A DNA stretch of 64,000 nucleotides, from NCBI RefSeq assembly GCF_014205115.1, contig NZ_JACHMW010000001.1:434001-498000 (forward strand), written 5' to 3'. This document shows, piece after piece, positions 1-9,500 of the stretch. This DNA comes from Micrococcus endophyticus. GTDB lineage: Bacteria; Actinomycetota; Actinomycetes; Actinomycetales; Micrococcaceae. The first letter of the stretch is position 1. Each line of letters starts with the position of its first letter. The translations under genes and the position numbers were made by a program. Under the pieces are notes generated by a model. It did not search any database. It was not told the DNA's origin and worked only from the letters and a program-made list of their open reading frames with translations.

Positions 1-171
1 ACGGCCCGCGCCGCCGGCTTCGTGCACGTGCCGTGGGACCTGGCGCATCGCCCGCAGCCGGACACCCCGGCCCTGCCGGCCGAGGACCTCGCCCGCGCGG
101 TCGCGGAGGTCGCGCTCGTGGCCCTCGAGGGCGGCGCCGACCTCGACGTGCCCGGCGGCACCCTCCACTGA
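1..171 (+). CDS. C-terminal fragment of an unidentified protein
   Basis: The frame is open from the first base of the window and closes at a TGA at 169-171, giving 56 residues with normal high-GC codon use. The tail contains a Trp-Asp-Leu-Ala-His stretch followed by an Ala/Leu/Glu-rich segment that looks helical. I recognise no motif and cannot assign a family. The start and most of the protein lie upstream of the window. It converges with the minus-strand gene that ends at 192; only 20 bases separate them. Confidence 0.55.
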   Translation, partial: TARAAGFVHVPWDLAHRPQPDTPALPAEDLARAVAEVALVALEGGADLDVPGGTLH

Positions 172-191
172 GGCCCCCTGCGGCGCCCGCC

Positions 192-662
192 TCAGCGGCG
201 CCGTCGGGGTCCGCGGCGCACGGGCCGCTCGACGTACCCGCCCAGCACCAGCCCGGCGCCGCGCTCGAACGGGTTGCGGGAGGCTGGGTCCCCGGTCCGC
301 CAGGACGACCACGCCGCCGCCGCGGCGTACGCCGGCAGGAACGGCAGCCCCAGCATCCCGGCGTACTGGGCCGCGTGCCCGGCCTCGTGCCGCCACAGGT
401 CCTCGGTCATCCGCAGTCCGGGCCGGGTGAACACCACGTCGCCCACGGTGAAGGCCGCGCCGCCGGGGAAGGAGTGCCGCCAGCCGCGGGCCTCGATCAG
501 CCCGTGCGGACCGGGCCGCAGCGCGCAGCCGCTGACGACGGCGCCCACCAGCCCCAGCGGCGTGGACAGGTTGACGAGGTTCCACAGGCCCCGGGCGCGG
601 GTGCGCCGGCGCAGGGGCGGGGGCCCGGCGCCCACGCCGGCGGGGGAGTCCGGGGCGGTCAT
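192..662 (-). CDS. Small HExxH-containing hypothetical protein
   Basis: A 156-residue protein. A longer in-frame start at 755 would run into the pheS start. I prefer ATG 662 because a TAGGCT -10 box (minus strand, 670-675) lies 7 nt before it, the arrangement seen at several other genes here. The middle contains W-R-H-E-A-G-H-A-A-Q-Y, a literal HExxH motif typical of zinc-binding sites, followed by a hydrophobic Leu/Pro/Ala stretch that could be a membrane or buried helix. The C-terminus is Arg-rich. It lacks the length of a classical metallopeptidase, so a metal-binding role is only an inference. It is divergent from pheS-pheT. Confidence 0.6.
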   Translation of the reverse strand: MTAPDSPAGVGAGPPPLRRRTRARGLWNLVNLSTPLGLVGAVVSGCALRPGPHGLIEARGWRHSFPGGAAFTVGDVVFTRPGLRMTEDLWRHEAGHAAQYAGMLGLPFLPAYAAAAAWSSWRTGDPASRNPFERGAGLVLGGYVERPVRRGPRRRR

Positions 663-700
663 GCGCCTCAGCCTAGGCCTGACGCGTCCGGCGCGGACAC

Positions 701-1831
<1,131 letters not shown>

Positions 1832-1834
1832 TCC

Positions 1835-4411
1835 ATGCGCATCCCCCTGGACTGGCTGCGGGAGTTCGTGCCCGTGCCCGCCGAGCATCGCGCCGAGGAC
1901 GTCATGGCGGACCTCGTCCGCGTGGGCCTCGAGGAGGAGGACGTCCACCGACCCTCCGACGAGCTGCGCGGCCCGATCGTCGTCGGGCAGGTGCTCTCCA
2001 AGGAGCCCGAGCCCCAGAAGAACGGCAAGACCATCAACTGGTGCACCGTCCGCGTGGTGCCCGAGGGCGCCGAGCAGACGCTCACCGGCGAGGGCATCGA
2101 CCCGAGCGGCGTGCAGGGCGTGGTCTGCGGCGCCCACAACTTCGAGGTCGGGGACAAGGTCGTCGTGACCCTGCCCGGCGCCGTGCTGCCCGGGGACTTC
2201 CGGATCAGCCCGCGCAAGACTTACGGCCACGTCTCGGCCGGCATGATCGCCTCGGTGCGCGAGCTGGGCATTGGCGACGACCACGACGGCATCCTCGTGC
2301 TCTCCACCCTCGGCCTGGACCCCGAGCCCGGCACGGACGCCCTCGAGGTGCTGGACCTGCAGGGCGAGGCCGCCGAGATCAACGTGACCCCGGACCGCGG
2401 CTACGCGTTCTCGATGCGCGGCGTGGCCCGCGAGTACGCCCACGCGACGGGCGTGCCGTTTACGGACCCGGCCGCGGCGCTCACCCCGCCCGCCGCGGAC
2501 GACGCCGGCCACCCGGTCCGGATCGCCGACGACGCCCCGATCTACGGCGCCCCCGGCGCCACGCGCTTCGTGGCGCGCACGGTCTCCGGCGTGGACGCCT
2601 CGCGTCCGACGCCGCCGTGGATGGCGGCGCGCCTGCGCCTGGCCGGCATCCGCTCCATCTCCCTGCCCGTGGACATCTCCAACTACGTGATGTGGGAGCT
2701 CGGCCAGCCGCTGCACTTCTACGACGCGCAGAAGCTCGCGGGCGAGATCGTGGTCCGCCGGGCCCGGGCGGGGGAGACCCTGCGCACCCTGGACGACAAG
2801 GAGCGCACGCTCGACCCCGAGGACCTGCTCATCACCGACGACTCCGGGCCCATCGGCCTCGCCGGCGTCATGGGCGGGCTGGCCACCGAGGTCACGGACG
2901 CGACCACGACGATCGTCATCGAGTCGGCGAACTTCGACCCCATCTCGATCGCCCGCACCCGCCGTCGCCACCGCCTGCCCTCCGAGGCCTCGAAGCGCAA
3001 CGAGCGCGGCGTGGACTGGGAGATCGCGGACGAGGCGGCCGAGCGGGCCGTGCAGCTGCTCGTGGAGCTGGCCGGCGGCACCGCCGAGCCCGGCGTCACG
3101 GACGTCGGCACGCGCCCCGAGCCGGCCGTCGTCGAGATGGCCGCGGACTTCCCCACGGCCCTGGTGGGCGTGGAGTACACCGCGGACGAGGTCGCCGAGA
3201 CCTTGCGCGCCCTGGGCGCGCAGGTGGAGGCCGCCGAGGCCGCCGACGGCGCCGCCCCCCGCCTGCGCGTGACCGCGCCCTCGTGGCGCACCGACCTGCG
3301 GATCCCCGAGGACCTCGTGGAGGAGGTCGCGCGCCTGCGCGGCTACGACGCGATCCCGTCCGTGGTGCCGGTGGCCCCGCCCGGGCGCGGCTTCACCCGC
3401 CGCCAGGCGCAGCGCCGCCGCGTGTCCGCCGCGCTCGCGGCCGCCGGGCACACCGAGGTGCTCGCCTACCCGTTCGTCTCCGCGGAGCAGAACCGCCGCT
3501 TCGGCGTGGACTCCGAGGAGCAGGGCGTGGCGCTGGAGATGGTGGCCCTGGCCAACCCGATCTCCTCGCAGTACCGGTACATGCGCCTGTCCCTGCTGCC
3601 CGGGCTCGTGGAGATCGCGCGCCGCAACCTGGGCCGCGGGTTCCGCGACCTCGCCCTGTACGAGGCGGGCCTCGTGTTCCTGCCCGGCACGCAGCTGGGC
3701 TCCGCGTCCATCCCGCCGCGCGCCGCGCACCCGGCCCCGGAGGTCCTCGCCGACCTCGAGGCCGGGATCCCGGCCCAGCCGTGGCGCGTGGCCGGCCTGT
3801 ACGCCGGCCACGACTCGGCGCCCGGCCCGGACCACGCCCCGCGCCCCGTGGACTGGCAGGACGCCGTCTCCGGCGCCCTCGCCGTCGCCGACGTGCTCGG
3901 CGTCGAGCTCGCGGTCCGCCAGGGCCGCCACCACGCGTTCCATCCGGGCCGCGTGGCCGAGCTCGTCGTCCTCGGCGAGCGCGGGGACCAGGTGGTCGGC
4001 GTCGCCGGCGAGCTGCACCCGCAGTGGCTCGAGGCCGAGGATCTGCCCGCGCGCACCAGCGTGTGGGAGCTGGACCTCGACGCGCTGTGCGCCGCGGCCC
4101 CGCCGGCCGTGGTGGCCGCGCCGCTGTCCACGTACCCGATGAGCACCCAGGACGTGGCGCTCGTGGTGGAGGAGGCGGTCGTCGCCGGCGACGTGCGCGC
4201 GAGCCTCGCCGAGGGCGCGGGCGAGCTGCTGGAGTCCGTCGAGCTGTTCGACGTCTACCGCGGCCCCGGGGTCCCCGAGGGGAGCAAGTCGCTCGCGTTC
4301 TCGCTGCGCTTCCGCGCCCCGGACCGCACCCTCACCGCGGAGGAGGCCTCGGAGGCCCGGGCCGCGGCGACGGCGCTCGCCGCCCAGCGGCACGGGGCGG
4401 TCCAGCGCTGA
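1835..4411 (+). CDS. pheT: Phenylalanine--tRNA ligase beta subunit
   Basis: The non-catalytic partner of PheS, which binds tRNA and contributes the editing site. Its 858 residues are within family range. Starting with MRIPLDWLREFV, the order is: tRNA-binding OB-fold domain (about 40-165), B3/B4 editing domain (about 210-400, with a conserved PxDISNYVMWELGQPLHFYD-type segment), B5 DNA-binding-like domain (about 405-490), inactive synthetase-like core (about 500-750), and a C-terminal ferredoxin-fold anticodon-binding domain (about 765-858). It lies 3 nt after pheS and its stop overlaps the proposed CTG start of the downstream PPTase. Confidence 0.97.
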   Translation: MRIPLDWLREFVPVPAEHRAEDVMADLVRVGLEEEDVHRPSDELRGPIVVGQVLSKEPEPQKNGKTINWCTVRVVPEGAEQTLTGEGIDPSGVQGVVCGAHNFEVGDKVVVTLPGAVLPGDFRISPRKTYGHVSAGMIASVRELGIGDDHDGILVLSTLGLDPEPGTDALEVLDLQGEAAEINVTPDRGYAFSMRGVAREYAHATGVPFTDPAAALTPPAADDAGHPVRIADDAPIYGAPGATRFVARTVSGVDASRPTPPWMAARLRLAGIRSISLPVDISNYVMWELGQPLHFYDAQKLAGEIVVRRARAGETLRTLDDKERTLDPEDLLITDDSGPIGLAGVMGGLATEVTDATTTIVIESANFDPISIARTRRRHRLPSEASKRNERGVDWEIADEAAERAVQLLVELAGGTAEPGVTDVGTRPEPAVVEMAADFPTALVGVEYTADEVAETLRALGAQVEAAEAADGAAPRLRVTAPSWRTDLRIPEDLVEEVARLRGYDAIPSVVPVAPPGRGFTRRQAQRRRVSAALAAAGHTEVLAYPFVSAEQNRRFGVDSEEQGVALEMVALANPISSQYRYMRLSLLPGLVEIARRNLGRGFRDLALYEAGLVFLPGTQLGSASIPPRAAHPAPEVLADLEAGIPAQPWRVAGLYAGHDSAPGPDHAPRPVDWQDAVSGALAVADVLGVELAVRQGRHHAFHPGRVAELVVLGERGDQVVGVAGELHPQWLEAEDLPARTSVWELDLDALCAAAPPAVVAAPLSTYPMSTQDVALVVEEAVVAGDVRASLAEGAGELLESVELFDVYRGPGVPEGSKSLAFSLRFRAPDRTLTAEEASEARAAATALAAQRHGAVQR

Positions 4412-5094
4412 CCCCGCACCCCGCCGTCCGCGCCGGGATCCCCGGCGCGTGGGGCCTGACGTCGGCCGTCCCCGCTGAGGCGGGGGCGGCCGACGCCGCG
4501 TCCGGGGCCATCCTCGGACAGGTTGCGGCGGCGCTCGGCCGGCTCTGGGACGAGCCGGTCGGCCCCCTCGCGCTGGAGCGCCGCTGCCCGGGGTGCGCCG
4601 GCACGGACCACGGGGCCCCGCGGCTGCGGGGGCTGCCGGCCGGCCGGCGCGCGCTCGTCTCGTTCTCCCGAGTCACGGATCCGCGCACCGGCGTCCGGCT
4701 GCGGGTCGGCGCCTGGTGGGCGCCGGGCGGCGACGGTGACGGCGCCGAGGACGCTGCGGGGCCCGACGACGGTCCCGCCGCCGCGCAGGGCCTCGGCCTC
4801 GACGTGGAGCGGGTGGACGCGCCCGCGTTCGCCGATCCTGGCGCGCTCGGCGAGGTCGGCTTCTCGCCGGCGGAGCGCGGGTGGGCGGCCGCGCTGCCGC
4901 GGTCCGAGCGGCCCGCGGCGCGGGCCCGGCTCTGGACGCGCAAGGAGGCGCTCGTGAAGGCGGCCGGCACCGGCTTCACGGGGGACCCGGCCGACGTCGC
5001 CGCGCTGCACCCGCCGCCCGGCGTCGTGCTCCTCGACGTGGCCGCCGGGCTGCCGGACGGGATCGTCGGCTCCGTCGCCCTTCGCCGCGCCTGA
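4408..5094 (+). CDS. Sfp-type 4'-phosphopantetheinyl transferase family protein
   Basis: Transfers the 4'-phosphopantetheine arm of CoA to a carrier-protein serine. The PPTase superfamily motifs are present: GLDVERVD (Mg-binding Asp/Glu) and WTRKEALVKAAGTGF (WxxKEA). The N-terminal CxxC-type stretch (CPGCAGTDHG) and LVSFSR resemble actinobacterial Sfp/EntD-like enzymes. No ATG, GTG or TTG is in frame between 4141 and the conserved core. The earliest sensible start is CTG 4408, which overlaps the pheT stop (CTGA) and would give 228 residues, normal for the family. The start is therefore uncertain. It converges with the aminopeptidase/NRPS-like operon, whose carrier domain is an obvious candidate substrate; that link is an inference. 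Confidence 0.8.
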   Translation: MTPHPAVRAGIPGAWGLTSAVPAEAGAADAASGAILGQVAAALGRLWDEPVGPLALERRCPGCAGTDHGAPRLRGLPAGRRALVSFSRVTDPRTGVRLRVGAWWAPGGDGDGAEDAAGPDDGPAAAQGLGLDVERVDAPAFADPGALGEVGFSPAERGWAAALPRSERPAARARLWTRKEALVKAAGTGFTGDPADVAALHPPPGVVLLDVAAGLPDGIVGSVALRRA

Positions 5095-5096
5095 GG

Positions 5097-5176
5097 GCCG
5101 CGCCGCCGCTCCGGTCCGGAGGGTCGCAGCGCCGCGCCGCCGCTCCGGTCCGGAGGGTCGCAGCGCCGCGCCGCCG
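5097..5176. repeat. 34-bp tandem duplication with palindromic cores between convergent genes
   Basis: Two identical 34-bp copies (5097-5130 and 5131-5164) are followed by 12 bases of a third. Each copy contains the palindrome CTCCGGTCCGGAG. The array fills the gap between the stop of the PPTase gene and the stop of the aminopeptidase gene, so it could act as a bidirectional terminator. No T-run follows. Confidence 0.8.
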
Positions 5177-5188
5177 GCCGGCCTCTCC

Positions 5189-6529
5189 TCAGCCGGGGAA
5201 GGGCGGCAGCTCGGACCGCCGGGTCCACGTCTCGAAGAGCTCGTCGACCTGCTCGGGCGTGACCTGGGCCCGCGGGGCCCACGCGTGGACGTGGGCGCGC
5301 AGGCCGGCGGTGTCCACGGTGCCGAAGCGGTGCTCGTCCACCCACGCGCGCAGCATCGAGCCGAAGACCTCCCGGCCGAGCAGCACGCGCAGCGCCTCCA
5401 CGGTGAGGGCGCCGCGCTTGTAGACCCAGTCTTCGAACATCTCGGCGGCGCCGGGCTCGGTGAGCACGTGCTCCACGGGGTCCTCGGCCAGCCGCTGCCA
5501 GGCCCGTCGCGCCATGGAGGCGATGCTCGAGCGCCCGGACGCCTCCGCCCAGAGCCACTCGGACCAGCAGGCGAAGCCCTCGTGCAGCCACAGGTCCGCC
5601 CAGCGGCCCAGGGTCACGGCGTTGCCGAACCACTGGTGGGCCATCTCGTGGGCGATCAGCCGCTCGGACTCCCACGAGCCGTCCAGGTGGTTGGTGCCGA
5701 ACAGGGACATGCCGGCCGCCTCGAGCGGGATCTCCAGGACGTCGTCCGCCACCACGGCGGTGTACTCCTCGAACGGGTAGGGGCCGTAGGCGGCGATGAA
5801 GGCCGCCATCATGGCCGGCTGGGCGGCGAGGGCCGCGCGTGCCCGCTGCTCGGTGCGCGTCGAGGCCACGAGCCGCAGCGGCGGCAGGCCGTCGGCGGGC
5901 GCGGCGGCGTCCACGAGCCGGTAGCGCCCGATCTGCACCGTCAGCAGGTAGGCGGGCACGGGCTGGGTCAGGCGCCACCGCCAGGTCACCCGTGAGCCGC
6001 GGGTGCGCACGGGCGCGCCCACGCCGTTGGCGACGGGCAGGTAGCCGGCGTCGCAGGTCAGGGTGATGTCCGCCGTCGAGCGGGAGACGGGGGAGTCCAC
6101 GCACGGCAGCCACGTGGAGGCGCCGTGGGGCTGGCCGGCCACGAGGACGCCGTCGGTCAGCTCCTCCCAGCCGATGGTGCCCCAGGGGCTGCGCCGGGGC
6201 GTGGGCGTGCCCGCGTAGGCCACGGTGAGCTCCACGAGCGTCCCCTCGGGCCGGCTCTCGCCCAGGTCCACCACGAGACGGCTCGGCCAGCGGCGGGGCT
6301 GGGAGAAGGAGGCGGGCAGCGCGCGGCCGTCGACGGCGGCGCCCACCTTCGACACGCGCAGGCGGTGCAGGTCCAGCTCGATCCGCCGGCTCTGGCGCGT
6401 CAGGCGCACGGACAGGACGGCCGTGCCGGAGACCCGGTTCGCGGCGAGGCGGACGTCGAGGTCCAGCACCACGTGCTCGATCACGGCGGCGTCGGTGCCG
6501 ACGCCGGGGACGTAGGGGTCGGTGCTCAT
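5189..6529 (-). CDS. M1 family zinc metallopeptidase (aminopeptidase N-like)
   Basis: A 446-residue peptidase predicted to remove N-terminal residues from peptides. The zinc site is clear: HEMAHQWFGN followed by LWLHEGFA, i.e. HExxH-x18-E. The N-terminal beta-rich domain (about 15-200) precedes the thermolysin-like catalytic domain (about 230-440). It lacks the large C-terminal helical domain of E. coli PepN, as do other short actinobacterial M1 proteins. ATG 6529 overlaps the stop of the upstream NRPS-like gene by 4 bp (ATGA), which implies translational coupling. No signal peptide is seen, so the protein is probably cytoplasmic. Confidence 0.9.
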   Translation of the reverse strand: MSTDPYVPGVGTDAAVIEHVVLDLDVRLAANRVSGTAVLSVRLTRQSRRIELDLHRLRVSKVGAAVDGRALPASFSQPRRWPSRLVVDLGESRPEGTLVELTVAYAGTPTPRRSPWGTIGWEELTDGVLVAGQPHGASTWLPCVDSPVSRSTADITLTCDAGYLPVANGVGAPVRTRGSRVTWRWRLTQPVPAYLLTVQIGRYRLVDAAAPADGLPPLRLVASTRTEQRARAALAAQPAMMAAFIAAYGPYPFEEYTAVVADDVLEIPLEAAGMSLFGTNHLDGSWESERLIAHEMAHQWFGNAVTLGRWADLWLHEGFACWSEWLWAEASGRSSIASMARRAWQRLAEDPVEHVLTEPGAAEMFEDWVYKRGALTVEALRVLLGREVFGSMLRAWVDEHRFGTVDTAGLRAHVHAWAPRAQVTPEQVDELFETWTRRSELPPFPG

Positions 6530-9500
6530 GCTGCCTCTCGGGACGGTGCGGGGGGCGGGTCGGGCACGCCGTCGGGGCGGCGCCAGGGGGAGACGGGGTT
6601 GCCGAGCCACCAGGTGCCGGCGGGCAGCTCCTCGCCGCGCATCACGAGGGAGCCGGCGCCGACGGTGGTGCCACGGCCCAGCCGCGCCGCGGGCAGCACC
6701 ACCGAGTTCGGGCCGAGCGTGGCGCCGTCGGCGAGGACGACCTCGTCCAGGGACATCACGCGGTCGTGGAACAGGTGCGTCTGGACGACGCAGCCGCGGT
6801 TCACGGTGGCGCCGTCGCCGAGGGTGACGAGGTCGGCCTCGGGCAGCCAGTAGGACTCCACCCAGGCGCCGCGGCCGATCCGGGCGCCCATGGCGCGCAG
6901 GAACCACACGAGGGCGGGGGTGCCGGCGGCGGCGCGGGCGAACCAGGGCGCCGCCAGGAACTCGGTGAACGTGTCCGCCACCTCGTTGCGCCAGATGAAC
7001 GAGGACCACAGCGGGTGTTCGCCGGGGCGCACGCGGCCCACGAAGGCCTTCTTGGCCAGGACGGTCAGCGTGGCCGCCGCGGCGCCGGCGGCCAGGAGCA
7101 CGGCGCCGCCCAGGACGGCGGCCAGCGCCCATGTGCCCACGGCGGTGAGCGCGGCCAGGGCGGCGCCCGTCGCGATGGTCAGGGCCACGTGCAGCCACAC
7201 GGGGATCGCGCGCAGCAGCTCCCAGCCGGTGCGCGCGGCCTTCAGGCGGGCGGTGGGGGCGTAGGTCACGGAGGCGTCCGCGGCCACCTCGGTGCGGCGC
7301 AGGCGCACGGGCGGGGAGCCCATCCACGAGGTCCCGGCCTTGGTCTTGGCCGGGGTGGTGGAGAGCACGGCCACGAGCGAGTCGCGGCGCAGGGTGCGCC
7401 CGGCGGGCACCATGCCGGAGTTGCCCACGAAGGCGCGCTTGCCCACCTTCGCGGGGGCCACGTGCATCCAGCCGCCCTCGAGCGAGTAGGAGGAGACCAT
7501 CGTGTCGTCGGCGAGGAAGGCGCCGTCGCCCACGCGGGTCATCCCCGGCAGCAGCACCACGGTGGAGGCCTCGACGCCGCGGCCGACCTCCGCACCGAGC
7601 AGGCGCAGCCACACGGGGGTGAATCGGGAGGCGTAGAGCGGGAACAGCTGGTCGCGGGCCGCGTCGAGGATCCGCTCCGTGGCCCAGATCTGCCAGCCCA
7701 CGCGGGAGCGCACGGGATGGTGGCCCTCCGTGATCCCCACGGAGAGCAGGCGCACCGCGCCCAGCACGAGCAGCATCTGCGCCCCGAACCAGACCGCGGC
7801 GATCAGCGGGCTGGCCGCGAGCAGCCGCAGCGCCGTGACGCCCACGGCGGCCGCGGGGCCGGCGGGGTCCGCCGGCGGCCACCAGGTCAGGGACCAGGAG
7901 CCCACGGCGGCCGCGGCGCCGGCCGCCACGAGTCCCAGCAGGGCGACGAGCGTGGAGAGCACCGTCGAGACGGCCCGCCAGCCGGTGGCCCGGGGCGGGG
8001 CCACGTTGGGCCCGTCCGCGCGGACCTTGCCCACCTTGGCGGCGGGGGAGCCGGCGTGCCGCTGGCCGCCGCGCAGGCGCCCGGCCACCGTGGACCCGGC
8101 CTCCACGTGGGCCCCGGCGCCCACGCGGGCGCCGGGCAGCAGGGTGCTGCGGGCCCCCACCACGGCGCCGGCGCCGATGCGCACCTCACCGATCCGGACG
8201 ACGTCGCCGTCCACCCAGTATCCGGACAGGTCCACCTCGGGCTCGATCGAGGCGCCCTCGCCCACCGTGAGCAGGCCGGTCACCGGCGGGACGCTGTGCA
8301 GGTCCACGTCCGCCCCGATGCGGTTGCCGAGCAGCCGCGCGTAGGCGGGCACCCACATCGCGCCGGCCAGGGAGTAGGGGTCCACGACGTCCGTGATCTG
8401 CTGGGCCAGCCACAGGCGCAGGTGCACCCGGCCGCCGCGGGGGTGGGAGCCGGGCTCCACGCCGCGCAGCAGCAGGCGCGCCGCCAGGGCCGTCACGAGC
8501 ATGCGCCCGGGCACCGTGACCACGAGCAGCCCGGCGACCGCCAGGACCCACCAGGGGACGGTCGGCAGCCCGGGGGCCAGCCCCGTGAGGGCGAGCAGGT
8601 TCAGCGCCAGCCCCGTCCACACGCCCAGGCGCAGCGCGGGCAGCACGAACACGGGCAGGCCCACGAGGGTCTGGGCCCACTGGGTGCGGTGACGGGTGCT
8701 CGCCACGTGCCGGTCGTGCACCTCGATGCCGCCGTCCTCGCCGACGACGGCGGCCGCCAGCGCCGAGGCGGTGGGGCTGCGGTAGACGTCCTGGACCGTC
8801 ACGGCGGGGTGGCGCAGCCGCAGGCGGGCCACGAGCTGCGCGGCGGCGAGGGAGCCGCCGCCGGCCTCGAAGAAGTCGGCGTCCGGGCCGGACGGCGGCG
8901 CGCCGAGCACGTCCGCCCACTGGCGCAGCACCCAGCCGTGCGGGGAGGCCTCGTCCGGCTGGGGCGCCTCGTCGTCCGGCTCGGCGCCGGGCAGCGGCCA
9001 GGGCAGGGCGTGGCGGTCCACCTTGCCGGAGGTCTTCGTGGGCAGGGCGTCCATGAGGGCGAGGCGGGGCACGAGGGCGGCCGGCAGCTCCTCGGCGAGG
9101 CGTTCGCGGGCCAGGTGCAGGTCGAGGTCCGCCTCCGGGTCGGCGGACACGAGGTAGCCGACGAGGATCTGGTGGCCGGCCGGCGTCGTCTGCACGGCGG
9201 CCGCGCCGCCGTGCACGCCGGGCAGCGCCTGGAGGGCGGCGTCGACCTCGCCGAGCTCGATGCGCCGCCCGCCCAGCTTCACCTGGTCGTCGGCGCGGCC
9301 CACGAACAGCAGGCCCTCGGGCTCGAACACCACCAGGTCGCCGGAGCGGTAGGCCCGCTCCCAGCCGAGGGTCGGCATCGGGGCGTACTTCTCGGTGTCC
9401 TTGGCCGGGTCCAGGTAGCGGGCCAGCCCCACGCCGCCGATGATCAGCTCGCCCGTGGCGCCCTCGGCCACCGGCACCCCGGTGGCGGGGTCGACGACGG

